From the NCBI RefSeq assembly GCF_017810075.1, contig NZ_JADNYK010000005.1, positions 389,862 to 453,861 of the forward strand: DNA of 64,000 bases, read 5' to 3'. Position numbers and translations under genes: made by a program. Under the pieces are notes generated by a model. The model was not told the DNA's origin and ran no database searches. It saw nothing but the letters and a program-made list of their open reading frames with translations. Source of the DNA: Pseudozobellia sp. WGM2. Its GTDB lineage: Bacteria; Bacteroidota; Bacteroidia; Flavobacteriales; Flavobacteriaceae. This document shows positions 53,897-63,262 of this stretch, piece by piece; the stretch's first letter is position 1; every line of letters begins with the position of its first letter.

Positions 53897-55513
53897 TTAG
53901 TCTTTTTTAATTTCTTTATAAGTGTATTTACTTTTCTTCCACTCGATAAGTGGTGATGGGTAGTATTTTACATCCATTCTATCCAAGAAAGGTGCTTGAT
54001 TTGCCAAACGTACCTTGTAGCTTTCCCAATCACGATTCTCAGGGGTCGACCAACTTAGTTCAGAATAACCGATGGCCCGAGGAAAAGCCAGGTACTCTAC
54101 TTCATCAATATTACTTACGGTTTCAGACCATAAAGGGGCCTCGATACCTAGAATGTTTTCTACCGGTATGCCTTCGTACTGCTCTGGTGTCCAAATATAT
54201 GCAGAGTCTGTAGGAATAAAAGCAGCCCAATGAAGTCCGTGTTTTGATAGGGAGTCATATTGCATATCTAAATAGGCTTTTTTGGCAGGAGACATGATTA
54301 TTTTCATTCCTTTTTCAACCGCCAAATCGGCATTTTCTTTACTTGACCAAAATTGTGCAATTGACTTTGAATCAACATCGGCGGTTACTATCTCATCCCA
54401 CCCGATCATGGTCTTACCATATTTTTGAACGATTTTCTCGACCTTCTCTACAAAATAGATATAATCTTTCTTTTTTGTAACATGGCTTTCGTCGCCACCA
54501 ATGTGAAAATAAGGGCCTGGGGTTATAGCTGAAATTTCTCTTACCACGTCGTCGATAAATGCGTAGACCGTATCTTTTCGGGTGTCGAAGGTGCTAAAAC
54601 CCACATGGGTGCCTTCATACAGTTCGACTTTCTTGCCGTTACCGTTTAGAAAGGGGTAGGCTACGGAAGCTGCGTTAGTGTGGCCGGGCATATCAAATTC
54701 AGGTATTACCGTAATGAAGCGTTCTGCCGCATAATTTACGATATCGGTGTATTCTTCTTGGGTAAAAAACCCACCGGATTCGCCACCGACCTCAGTGCTT
54801 CCGCCAATTTCAGTAAGTTTAGGCCAAGATTTAATTTCAATTCGCCACCCTTGGTCATCGGTCAAATGAAGATGAAGTACATTATATTTATAGTAAGCTA
54901 AAAGGTCTATATACTTTTTTACATCTTCAACGCTAAAAAAGTGGCGTGCCACATCGAGCATACTGCCACGGTATTCAAAAACAGGGTTGTCTACAATTTT
55001 GCCGGTGGGTATAGGCCACACTTTGTAATCGGCAATGGTATCAAGACTTACTTCGGGTATAATCTGTCGTAAAGTTTGAACACCCCTAAAAGCACCTTCG
55101 GCCGTATTGGAATTCAAAATTACGGAATCGGCCGTGATATATAATTGGTAGGCTTCAGGCGCATTTAGTTCTAAACTATCTGATTGGTTAATATATATGA
55201 TACCCTCTCTGCCCGGAATCTCTTCTACATTTACGGGAATATCCAAATCTGTTTTGCCTTTTATCTTTTTTGAAAGAAATTCACCCACTTCGGTAAACCC
55301 GTCGGCATTTTCAGAAGTGTAAATAGCGGTAAACTCATCTAAGGCGAAAGCATTTTCTGTGGCAACTACTTTTTTAGGCATGGGAATCATATTTTCCATG
55401 GCCAAATCTGATTTTGGTAGATTCAGAACCCGTTTCTTTTTTTCAGGTTCGCAAGATAGAAATGCTACAAATCCGCAACATATAATTAGACTCTTGATTA
55501 GGTTTGATTTCAT
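53897..55513 (-). CDS. family 20 beta-N-acetylhexosaminidase, lipoprotein
   Basis: 538 residues from the ATG at 55513; a TTG 12 bases upstream is rejected because the ATG gives a standard lipoprotein signal (MKSNLIKS... FLSC, lipid-carrying Cys22). A GH20b N-terminal alpha/beta domain (about 30-165) precedes the GH20 TIM barrel. The barrel has LHLHLTDDQGWRIEIKSWP, PEFDMPGH and the Asp-Glu catalytic pair in HIGGDESH near 340-341, where Asp assists the substrate acetamido group. It should release terminal GlcNAc/GalNAc from chitin oligomers, peptidoglycan fragments or glycans in the periplasm or on the surface. It is 20 bases upstream of the nitrilase gene. Confidence 0.94.
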   Translation of the reverse strand: MKSNLIKSLIICCGFVAFLSCEPEKKKRVLNLPKSDLAMENMIPMPKKVVATENAFALDEFTAIYTSENADGFTEVGEFLSKKIKGKTDLDIPVNVEEIPGREGIIYINQSDSLELNAPEAYQLYITADSVILNSNTAEGAFRGVQTLRQIIPEVSLDTIADYKVWPIPTGKIVDNPVFEYRGSMLDVARHFFSVEDVKKYIDLLAYYKYNVLHLHLTDDQGWRIEIKSWPKLTEIGGSTEVGGESGGFFTQEEYTDIVNYAAERFITVIPEFDMPGHTNAASVAYPFLNGNGKKVELYEGTHVGFSTFDTRKDTVYAFIDDVVREISAITPGPYFHIGGDESHVTKKKDYIYFVEKVEKIVQKYGKTMIGWDEIVTADVDSKSIAQFWSSKENADLAVEKGMKIIMSPAKKAYLDMQYDSLSKHGLHWAAFIPTDSAYIWTPEQYEGIPVENILGIEAPLWSETVSNIDEVEYLAFPRAIGYSELSWSTPENRDWESYKVRLANQAPFLDRMDVKYYPSPLIEWKKSKYTYKEIKKD

Positions 55514-55576
55514 TTTGGTTTGCAATATTTGATTTATAATGGGTTTGTTTTGGTCAACCTTACTTGAAGAGGTTTA

Positions 55577-56224
55577 CTACTCTATGAATTCTCTCATCAC
55601 CTGAAACCAGATTTCGTAGCCTTTTGCATTCATATGAAGGCCGTCTTCAATAAAAATATCTTGTTGCAACTTTCTTCCGTTCATCATAGGTGTCCACACA
55701 TCTGCATAGTTCAAAAGGTCATCTTTTTTGGCTAGCCTTCTGAATTTTCTATTGAGTCTTTTGTATTTTCCTTTTAATTTCCATCTAGAAATGCTTGGTT
55801 TGGCCGATATAATAACTATTTCGGTCGACGGGTCACGTTCTTTGATAAGGCTAATTATCTGTTGTGTGGTACTTATGATTTCGTTGGGGCGTTTATTGGC
55901 CGATATATCATTATCACCTTCGTAGATAAAGACTTTTTTCGGCTTGTATTTCAAAATAAGATTATCGGAAAAATACAGGAGATCAGATGCCTGCGAACCT
56001 CCAAAACCGGAATTGATGATTTGATGGTTGGGGAAACGCTCTTGAAGGTCTTTCCACATACGAACACTTGAACTTCCTGTAAAAACAATAGTCTCCTTCG
56101 CGGGGTTCCATATAGAATCATACTTCATTTCAATTTTCTCGACTTGATTTTTATATCGTTGTGCATCTTGAGCTAGGGCAACAGAAGATATGAGCAATAA
56201 TAGTGTAAAAAGAAGGTATTTCAT
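55577..56224 (-). CDS. exported SGNH/GDSL-family hydrolase
   Basis: 215 residues with a signal peptide to about residue 18 (SVALAQ). The SGNH blocks are present: block I FTGSSSVRMW with the nucleophile Ser, block II GFGGSQASD with Gly, block III YEGDNDI with Asn, and block V EDGLHMNAKGYEIW with the Asp and His. Likely a periplasmic esterase acting on an O-acetylated sugar or lipid ester. It is 51 bases upstream of the GH20 gene, so the two may act together on acetylated amino sugars (inference). Confidence 0.88.
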   Translation of the reverse strand: MKYLLFTLLLLISSVALAQDAQRYKNQVEKIEMKYDSIWNPAKETIVFTGSSSVRMWKDLQERFPNHQIINSGFGGSQASDLLYFSDNLILKYKPKKVFIYEGDNDISANKRPNEIISTTQQIISLIKERDPSTEIVIISAKPSISRWKLKGKYKRLNRKFRRLAKKDDLLNYADVWTPMMNGRKLQQDIFIEDGLHMNAKGYEIWFQVMREFIE

Positions 56225-56350
56225 AGGGTATATTTGAGTGTTACAAGTTAGTTTTTATTTACCTCTGTTCAAAGTATTCTTAGGGTGTCGACCGTGGGAT
56301 ACGTAATAAGTTCACTATGAATCGTTAATGAATGGCTCAACCATATCAAT

Positions 56351-57328
56351 ATGAACCAGCTTAAATTATTTCTTATGAGACCCTATTTCAAATCACTCGT
56401 TTGTCTTACAGTTTTTCTAGGATCTGTGTTTGCCGTGACCGCACAACAGATAAGTAAAGAAGAACTTATTTTTTTAACTCCGGAATGGAAAGGGGAGCGT
56501 TTCGAAGATGGTAGGCCGAAGGTTTCGGACGATATCTTAAAGCGAATGAAAGGTGTTACCATAGAAGAAGCTTGGGCAGTACTCAAAGGTGAAAATTTTA
56601 AGTATCAGTATGCAGAAGATTGGCAGACCATTAACCCTGATAGTGTGCTTGTAGGTAGAGCGGTTACAGCTGTATTTATGCCAGGTAGGCCCGATATACA
56701 TCGTGTTATAGATGATCGAGGGCATAATCAAGACGGGCGAATAAAATCTCAAAATGCTTGGACCATTGATTTGCTTCAAAAAGGAGATGTTTATGTAGTA
56801 GATCAGTTCGGTGCACATGTAGATGGACCCACCATAGGAGATAATTTGGGAAATTCCATTTATGCGAAAACAGGTAACGGAATCGTCTATGACGGGGCCA
56901 TACGTGATATAAACGGTCTTAAAGAAATCGGCGGTTTTACCTCCTTTTTTCGAACCTATCACCCTTCTCACCATCTCAACAATCCCGATGATGATTTGAA
57001 CACCACTTTGATAGGCATAAACACGCCTACACGAATAGGTATGGCTACCGTAATTCCGGGTGATGTAGTTTTGGGCCGAGATGGAGGTGTTATTTTCATT
57101 CCGCCCCATTTAGCAGAAAAAGTGGTCAAAATTTCAGAAGTGGTTCGGCTTCGCGATATGTTCGGTCACCAAAGACTTAGAGAGCAAAAGTATACCCCCG
57201 GTGAAATTGATAACCGTTGGTCAGATGAAATCGAAAAAGATTTCTCTCAATGGTTGAACGCTCATATTGATGAACTTCCCGTACCCAAGGAACAGATTCA
57301 AGAGCTGTTAAAGACCAGAACTTGGTAG
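56351..57328 (+). CDS. exported RraA-like protein (HMG/CHA aldolase-like fold)
   Basis: 325 residues with a signal peptide (basic/hydrophobic 1 to about 31, ending FAVTAQ; an ATG eight codons in would also give one). The core is the RraA/aldolase-like fold: GDVYVVDQFG, then GDNLGNSIYAKTGNGIVYDGAIRDINGL, where the Gly-x(3)-RD motif binds the divalent metal and the keto acid, then PGDVVLGRDGGVIFIPP. Cytoplasmic relatives are HMG/CHA aldolases or the RNase E inhibitor RraA (about 160-230 residues). This one is longer at both ends and exported, which is unusual. It is 85 bases upstream of an exported dehydratase-like gene with which it may form a pathway. Confidence 0.85.
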   Translation: MNQLKLFLMRPYFKSLVCLTVFLGSVFAVTAQQISKEELIFLTPEWKGERFEDGRPKVSDDILKRMKGVTIEEAWAVLKGENFKYQYAEDWQTINPDSVLVGRAVTAVFMPGRPDIHRVIDDRGHNQDGRIKSQNAWTIDLLQKGDVYVVDQFGAHVDGPTIGDNLGNSIYAKTGNGIVYDGAIRDINGLKEIGGFTSFFRTYHPSHHLNNPDDDLNTTLIGINTPTRIGMATVIPGDVVLGRDGGVIFIPPHLAEKVVKISEVVRLRDMFGHQRLREQKYTPGEIDNRWSDEIEKDFSQWLNAHIDELPVPKEQIQELLKTRTW

Positions 57329-57413
57329 TTAAGTAAAAATATCGGTTATTTTTTAGGGTTTCTTCGGTTTGATTACGTAGTAATTGTGAATCATCCAATT
57401 AAACTGTCCGATT

Positions 57414-58691
57414 ATGAAAAATTCAAGAAGAGACTTTCTATCTAAAGCCGTTGCCACCACAGCCTTGACCACTTTGCCGTTGGTCAATTATGGAAAAGAA
57501 TATATAGATGCCATTGAGCGAACCCCAAAAATGTCGGCACCATCCGATCTAAAGATAACGGATATCAAATGTGGGTTCATACGAGGTGGCCATAGTCTTT
57601 TCGTAAAAATTTATAGTAACCAAGATATTGTGGGTCATGGTGAGGGGGTTGACGCGACCCCTGGTACTTATCATTTGGTCAAAAGTTTTGGAGAGCGAAT
57701 AAAAGGAAAGAGCCCGTTGAACGTTCATCGACTTTTTGAAGACATACGAAGAAGCGGTTTTTTTGAAGGTGCACAATCGGGAATGTTCGTTGCGGTTTTG
57801 ACCGCTGTCGAGACTGCCCTGTGGGATTTAGCGGGAAAAGCCCTGAACCTCCCAGTATATCAACTTTTAGGAGGAAAATTCAGGGACAAGATTAGGGTTT
57901 ATATGGATACGGCACTGTATCAAAACAGGCTTCCCAAACCCGAAGATTTTGCAGCGAGTGCCAAAGAAGCCGTGGATATGGGCTTTACGGCGGTGAAGTT
58001 TGATTTGGATCAGGCCAATGATCCTAATAAATATGATAAATATAATTGGACGGCGGGCCCTGCGGAAATTCAGCGTATGTACGACCAAATGGCAGCTACT
58101 CGTGAGGCTGTTGGGCCAAACATCGATATATGTGCAGACATGCATGGTAAATACGATGCAATTACAGGTGAAAAGGTCGCAAAGATGCTTGAGCCTTTAA
58201 ATATGATGTGGCTCGAAGAACCTATACCTGCTGAAAATACTGATGCATACAAAAAAATAACGGAGTCGACTAGCACGCCTATATGCGCTGGAGAAAATCA
58301 CTACCTCGCCCATGGGTTTAGGCCACTTTTGGAAACAGGTGCAGTCGATATTATCATGCCTGACCTGCAAAAGGCCGGGGGGCTAGGTGAAGCACAACGA
58401 ATCGCTAATTTGGCCAATCTCTATTATGTGCCTTTTGCTCCTCATATGGTAGCGTCTTTTCTAGGAGCAATGGCCTCATGTCATGTTTGTGCCTCGGTGC
58501 CCAATTTTATGATACTTGAGTGGCAGATTTATTTTCATAAAGATCCCATGTATAAAGAAATCGTTACCTATGACGGAGAAATGGTAGAAGATGGTTTTAT
58601 AAAACTATCGGAGAAACCAGGTATTGGAGTAGAAATTAACGAAGAGGGCATGAAAAAATATGCGGACAAAAATGTACCTTTTTTCAAATAA
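57414..58691 (+). CDS. Tat-exported enolase-superfamily dehydratase (galactonate dehydratase-like)
   Basis: 425 residues with a twin-arginine signal (NSRRDFLSK, hydrophobic to about residue 23). The MR/MLE barrel has Lys195 (AVKFDLD) and metal ligands Asp242, Glu268/269 and Glu294 (ADMHG, LEEP, GENHY). His244 in the D-x-H-G pattern and His344 (FAPHM) are also present. The D-x-H arrangement and second His fit acid-sugar dehydratases such as D-galactonate dehydratase. The substrate is probably an aldonic or uronic-type acid in the periplasm. Together with the preceding RraA-like protein (a possible 2-keto acid aldolase), it suggests dehydration followed by cleavage outside the cytoplasm; that link is inference. 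Confidence 0.88.
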   Translation: MKNSRRDFLSKAVATTALTTLPLVNYGKEYIDAIERTPKMSAPSDLKITDIKCGFIRGGHSLFVKIYSNQDIVGHGEGVDATPGTYHLVKSFGERIKGKSPLNVHRLFEDIRRSGFFEGAQSGMFVAVLTAVETALWDLAGKALNLPVYQLLGGKFRDKIRVYMDTALYQNRLPKPEDFAASAKEAVDMGFTAVKFDLDQANDPNKYDKYNWTAGPAEIQRMYDQMAATREAVGPNIDICADMHGKYDAITGEKVAKMLEPLNMMWLEEPIPAENTDAYKKITESTSTPICAGENHYLAHGFRPLLETGAVDIIMPDLQKAGGLGEAQRIANLANLYYVPFAPHMVASFLGAMASCHVCASVPNFMILEWQIYFHKDPMYKEIVTYDGEMVEDGFIKLSEKPGIGVEINEEGMKKYADKNVPFFK

Positions 58692-58716
58692 TCTTTTAAT
58701 TTTTTAGGAATTAAAA

Positions 58717-59598
58717 TCAGTCCTTTTTAGAAGTCGAAACGATATTCTCAACCACGGCCCAGTCGTAGAAGCGTTGTATCCAATCGTCAGAAGGTAACCC
58801 CTGGGTTTTCATGCCAAATCCGTGACCCCCTTGAGAATACATGTGTAATGCAGGACGGTAACCTTTGTTTAGCCATGAATTGTAGAGTGCAATACTACCC
58901 TTGGCCAAGCCTAGCGGATCGTCAGTAGCACATACAATCAACATCTTGGGAGCATCGGTTGGAGCATCTTGTACAGGGAATGCCGTCGTCCACGGATAAA
59001 CGGGCACGATAAAATCGGGTTTGTCTATGGTATTTGCGTAATAGGCAACGCCCATGGTTACCGCCCCTCCGGCCGAAAAGCCCATAAAACCTATTTTAGA
59101 AACGTCAACACCATACATTTGGGCATTTTCTCGTACATAGGCCACGGCTGATAGGCCATCTGCAATTGATATAGGTAGAATAGGTTTAATGCGTTCCCCA
59201 ATTCTAGCAGGGTTGTTTACACCTTCGTCACTTATTTCTTTAGTGCCATCTTCACCTGTCGGTACAAGCCTATATTTTAGAACAAAGGCGGTAATACCTT
59301 TATTGTTCAACCATTTGGCCACCATATTGCCTTCACTTTCAATACTAAGACCGTAGAGCCCACCACCCGGGGCAATAATGATAGCTGTACCGTTTGGGTT
59401 TTCAGGTTTAAACACCCGCATAGTCGGTTTTGACACATTGGTAACCACTTGAGTGTCCCATACTTCAGAATGAAATTGGCGTTCTTTTGTAGCCCAAGTT
59501 ACACCTTCTGCCTTTTCATGAGGAATATTGATAATTTCTTGTGAAAGAATAGGGGTGATTATAGTCATAATCGCGATTAGTGTGATAAAATGTTTCAT
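58717..59598 (-). CDS. exported alpha/beta hydrolase (esterase, acetylxylan esterase-like)
   Basis: 293 residues with a signal peptide to about residue 19 (ITPILS). An oxyanion-hole APGGGLYGLS, the nucleophile elbow GFMGFSAGG (G-x-S-x-G) and a late SQGGHGFG with the catalytic His define an alpha/beta hydrolase of the dienelactone-hydrolase/BD-FAE type. Likely removes acetyl or other ester groups from carbohydrates in the periplasm. Convergent with the dehydratase gene; 10 bases downstream of the aquaglyceroporin, with which it is co-transcribed. Confidence 0.87.
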   Translation of the reverse strand: MKHFITLIAIMTIITPILSQEIINIPHEKAEGVTWATKERQFHSEVWDTQVVTNVSKPTMRVFKPENPNGTAIIIAPGGGLYGLSIESEGNMVAKWLNNKGITAFVLKYRLVPTGEDGTKEISDEGVNNPARIGERIKPILPISIADGLSAVAYVRENAQMYGVDVSKIGFMGFSAGGAVTMGVAYYANTIDKPDFIVPVYPWTTAFPVQDAPTDAPKMLIVCATDDPLGLAKGSIALYNSWLNKGYRPALHMYSQGGHGFGMKTQGLPSDDWIQRFYDWAVVENIVSTSKKD

Positions 59599-59608
59599 TG
59601 GTTATAAT

Positions 59609-60334
59609 TTAAACTCCGATGAGTAGGTATACAAGTGCTGCCAAGAAACCTCCGATTATTGGCCCAACGATTGGTACCCATGCGTAAGACCAATCACTGC
59701 TTCCCTTACCTTTCAAAGGTAAAATAGCGTGCATTAGCCGGGGGCCGAGATCTCGTGCAGGGTTTATGGCATATCCAGTTGGTCCGCCGAGGCCAAAACC
59801 AATTCCCATGACCAATAAAGCAACCGGTAAAGCATCTAAAGACCCTAGAGATACAGGTTCATCTGAAATAGCTCCTCCAGCGATATAAAAAACTCCAAAT
59901 ACCAGAGCAAATGTGCCTATAATTTCGGTAACTAAATTCCATAACGGACTACGAATAGCGGGTGATGTTGAAAATGTAGCTAGAATAGCACCTTGATCAT
60001 CAGTGGCATCATATTGCTTTTTATAATTGAGCCATACCAATAGGTTGCCCATCATCGCACCAAGTATTTGAGCTATAATATAGCCTGGAACCAATGACCA
60101 ATCAAATTTACCTGCTGTGGCCAAACCTAGGGTAACCGCAGGGTTGAGATGCGCTCCACTAACATCGGCACTTACAAAAACACCGACAAACACGGCTATA
60201 CCCCATGCAATAGAAATACCGACCCAACCGGAATCTGAGCCTTTGGTGCCTTTTAGCACAAGATTAGCTACAATTCCGTTGCCTAAGAGAATGAGCATGC
60301 AGGTGCCAATAAATTCAAAAATGTAAATGGTCAT
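59609..60334 (-). CDS. MIP-family channel, aquaglyceroporin (GlpF-like)
   Basis: 241 residues, six hydrophobic segments plus two half-helices with NPA motifs: GAHLNPAVTLG (NPA at 64-66) and GYAINPARDLGPR (near 195). The Asp right after the second NPAR is a marker of glycerol facilitators rather than strict water channels. The first loop (LKGTKGSDSGWVG) is also GlpF-like. It should let glycerol or a similar small polyol cross the inner membrane. No glycerol kinase or dehydrogenase is adjacent; instead an exported esterase follows it. Confidence 0.94.
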   Translation of the reverse strand: MTIYIFEFIGTCMLILLGNGIVANLVLKGTKGSDSGWVGISIAWGIAVFVGVFVSADVSGAHLNPAVTLGLATAGKFDWSLVPGYIIAQILGAMMGNLLVWLNYKKQYDATDDQGAILATFSTSPAIRSPLWNLVTEIIGTFALVFGVFYIAGGAISDEPVSLGSLDALPVALLVMGIGFGLGGPTGYAINPARDLGPRLMHAILPLKGKGSSDWSYAWVPIVGPIIGGFLAALVYLLIGV

Positions 60335-60520
60335 GATTTAAGTTGGTTTTGAGAGATAAAAGATAGGAAAATTAGATTAGTGTGGCTTGAAAATCATAAA
60401 ATGAAAACTTGGAGGCCGAACTCAAAAAGCGGTGAGAAACCTGTGAAAATTGTTATACACGACCTGAAATTTGTAAAAATTTATTTTCACAAATTGTGAT
60501 TATCTATTAAAGTACTGTAA

Positions 60521-60973
60521 TTAAACCCCGAACTGCTGCAAATGGTGGTCAAGGTGTTTGTAGAACAAAACATTCCACTCTTGGGTTGAGAGAGGGCCGA
60601 AAGCATGCGATTCTTTATTGTCAAAATGCGCTGCACCTAATTTCTGTGTTTTTTTAATATGGTCGATCAATAATTCTTTTTCCTTTTCAAAATCGCGTTC
60701 GTCTACTACTAAAAAAACAGGTGCGGTGCGCATATTTTTTTTGTAAGGTTTTGGTCCGGTAACAATTCTTTTGGCAAACAGCTTTATCATGAACTTTTTA
60801 AAACCTTTTGGCTTTGGGTATTTATCCGTATAAACTAAATCATAAGTAACATTGCAATGGGCCAACATTTGGGCCACATTCATTTTGCCCCATAAATTTT
60901 GGGTTTTTGGGGTTAATGAATTCACTCTTGAAATGAGCTCTTCTGAAACCTGAAGATTAAATACGTTTTTCAT
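60521..60973 (-). CDS. DUF1569 family protein (DinB-like fold)
   Basis: 150 residues. Conserved features of the DUF1569/DinB-like helical bundle: LWGKMNVAQMLAHCNVTYD with the first metal-type His, FGPLSTQEWNVLFYKHLDHHLQQFG with the HxxHH cluster at the end. These bundles often bind a divalent metal and include thiol S-transferases, but no activity is assigned to this subfamily. It stands alone with about 190 and 395 bases of flanking intergenic DNA. Confidence 0.88.
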   Translation of the reverse strand: MKNVFNLQVSEELISRVNSLTPKTQNLWGKMNVAQMLAHCNVTYDLVYTDKYPKPKGFKKFMIKLFAKRIVTGPKPYKKNMRTAPVFLVVDERDFEKEKELLIDHIKKTQKLGAAHFDNKESHAFGPLSTQEWNVLFYKHLDHHLQQFGV

Positions 60974-61368
60974 AGTACAAAGTTGACCAAAGAGTTAGTA
61001 ATCAGACATAATAAAAATAGTCGTTGTTATCGATTTGAACAAGTTGACAGCGTATTTATAACCAGTCTTCTTTTACTTTTTTAAGTATTTGTTTCTACTA
61101 CCTAGTGGTATTCGAATGATGTGCTATACGGGTGCAACCAAAGGTTTCTAGGTGAAAAAACCGCTTTTATGCCATCTGAACTCTGTGTTTTAACTTATAA
61201 ACTATTTTATTTAATAGGTGTGCTCGATACCACTATAATTTTTATTTATATTAACATTTTATCGTGAGAAAAAATGTACTTTAGAAAAAGTATTCTATTA
61301 TTGATTACTTGCTGCCCCTCCCCAAATTCTCAATATAGTACTGTAGTCTTTTAGCAGTTCAAAACTTT
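60974..61368. other. intergenic region before the histidine kinase, no gene seen
   Basis: 395 AT-rich bases between the divergent DUF1569 and histidine kinase genes. I find no TAnnTTTG box with a proper -33 partner on either strand, no hairpin of note and no coding frame with family resemblance. It must hold both promoters, but I cannot place them. Confidence 0.5.
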
Positions 61369-63165
61369 ATGTGGAAGAAGTATTTCAATATTTTTCTATT
61401 ACTTTATATACCATTATTAGTTATTTCCCTACTAATGTTGATGGGGCATAAAGAAGAAAGAATTGCCACCATAAAAAAAAGAGAAGACTCTATTTCCAGA
61501 AATAAAACCTATCTCTTAAGTGATGTTTGTCATTATCTGATTCATAATACTAATTATTGGTCTTCTATAGTCTATCCGCCTTCATTTGATCCTAAGAATA
61601 AGCACTCGAGTTTCCTGCATCCATATATTGAAGTCATTAAAAATATTGGTTTCTACGATCAGTTTCGAATTATTGATTTGGAAGGAAAAGAATTGCTGAG
61701 GTATCAAAGTAATTTAGGTCAAAAAATGGAGTTGGCTCCTTTGCAAAACAAGGTTGACAGCGAATATGTCAAACAAGGATTGAACTTGAAAAAGGGTGAA
61801 ATTTACCTATCTCGTATAAATTTGAATCGAGAAGATGGCATTATTGAGAAACCCCATAAACCTGTTCTTCGAACCGTTGGGCCTATATATGATTCTTTAA
61901 ATCAAAGAACTGGTTTAATCGTCATTAATTTTCGTATGCAAGATGTACTTGGTATACTCACAAGTACAAGACCTGATGGCAATACATATGTTATTGACTC
62001 GGAACATAACATTATTGCATCAAGTATCGGCGATAAAACAATGATGTTCGAAGTGAATAAGAGCGGAGATACACTTGATAGTAATTTAAAAAAATTGAAT
62101 GAGAGGGGGCTACGCTCAAGAAAAGACACCACCTTTTTTGAAGATGGTAGGGTTTGGAGCCTTCATAAAGTACTTATGACCAATGGAGAACTCAATAAAA
62201 GTGCTGCTTACTTGGCCCCAAAGAAAATAATCCAGGCAACCGAATGGGCCGTAGTTCGAGAAATGCCGCCTGAAGCGATAAGTGCTGGCTTATGGCCCCT
62301 ATATCAAAACTTTATAGTGTTGCATCTGTTTTCCATACTTGCTCTGTCGGGCATCTCCTATGGTTTTAATAAATATCAATCTAAAAAAAGAGACCTATTC
62401 AACAGAATAGAAGAAAAAAATAAAGCCTTATTGATTAATCAAGAAAGCTTGAAAACAATAAATGATGTAGTCAAAAAAACGAACCAGCGGTTAAGAGTTA
62501 AAAATGAGCAGTTAGAGCAGTTTAGTTATTTAATATCCCATAATTTAAGGGCACCGGTTACAAGTATGTCATTAATAATAGATGTCATCAAAAAAGAAGA
62601 GAATGAAGAGAACATTAAAACGCTTCTGCCCAAGCTTCATATTCTTTCAGATAGTATCGGCCGTCTTACAGAAGATATTAAAGAATACGTGACGGCAGTT
62701 GACTACGAAGATACTGAATTACAAGAGATTAACGTATATGCCCTTATTCAAGGTCTACGCGGTGACTTTCCCGAATTAATGACCGGTCTCAGTAATTTTA
62801 AAATAGTTTATGAGTTGCAGGAATGGAAAACGGTTAACTCATCTAAATATCATTTGCAAAGTGTTATTCGCCATTTAATTTCCAATGCCATAAAATATAG
62901 AAATACTGAAATTGAATCGTATTTGGTTTTTAGAAGTGAAGTTGAAAATAATCGAAAAATTCTATATGTTGAAGACAATGGTCTGGGAATTAATATGGAA
63001 CGCTATGGCGATGACCTTTTCAAGTTGTACAAAAAATTCCATCGAAATATTTCAGGTAAGGGTATGGGGCTTTTTATGGTCAAAACCCAATTAGAGGAGG
63101 TAGGAGCCACCATTAGTGCAAAAAGTATTGAAGGAAAAGGAACAAAATTCAAGATAAATTTTTAA
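61369..63165 (+). CDS. membrane sensor histidine kinase
   Basis: 598 residues. Transmembrane segment near 7-26; an extracytoplasmic sensor of about 280 residues with Cache-like features (FRIIDLEGKELLRYQ, VGPIYDSLNQRTGLIVINFRM, YVIDSEHNII); second transmembrane segment near 312-332; coiled coil to about 385. A HisKA-type dimerisation helix carries the phospho-acceptor His391 (YLISHNLRAPVTS), then the HATPase domain has an N box (HLISNAIKYRN), a G1 box (VEDNGLGINM), KFHRNISGKGMGLFMVK and EGKGTKFKINF at the end. The ISHNLRAP form is common in two-component systems of this phylum. It is followed 97 bases later by a stand-alone receiver that is its probable partner. Confidence 0.93.
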   Translation: MWKKYFNIFLLLYIPLLVISLLMLMGHKEERIATIKKREDSISRNKTYLLSDVCHYLIHNTNYWSSIVYPPSFDPKNKHSSFLHPYIEVIKNIGFYDQFRIIDLEGKELLRYQSNLGQKMELAPLQNKVDSEYVKQGLNLKKGEIYLSRINLNREDGIIEKPHKPVLRTVGPIYDSLNQRTGLIVINFRMQDVLGILTSTRPDGNTYVIDSEHNIIASSIGDKTMMFEVNKSGDTLDSNLKKLNERGLRSRKDTTFFEDGRVWSLHKVLMTNGELNKSAAYLAPKKIIQATEWAVVREMPPEAISAGLWPLYQNFIVLHLFSILALSGISYGFNKYQSKKRDLFNRIEEKNKALLINQESLKTINDVVKKTNQRLRVKNEQLEQFSYLISHNLRAPVTSMSLIIDVIKKEENEENIKTLLPKLHILSDSIGRLTEDIKEYVTAVDYEDTELQEINVYALIQGLRGDFPELMTGLSNFKIVYELQEWKTVNSSKYHLQSVIRHLISNAIKYRNTEIESYLVFRSEVENNRKILYVEDNGLGINMERYGDDLFKLYKKFHRNISGKGMGLFMVKTQLEEVGATISAKSIEGKGTKFKINF

Positions 63166-63262
63166 CTTAATACTGAAGATTATGTAATATTATTAAACAT
63201 TTTTAGTTAACAATCAAGTTTTTAACCTTAAGAGAAGTAATTAGCAACTAACATCAACTGAC

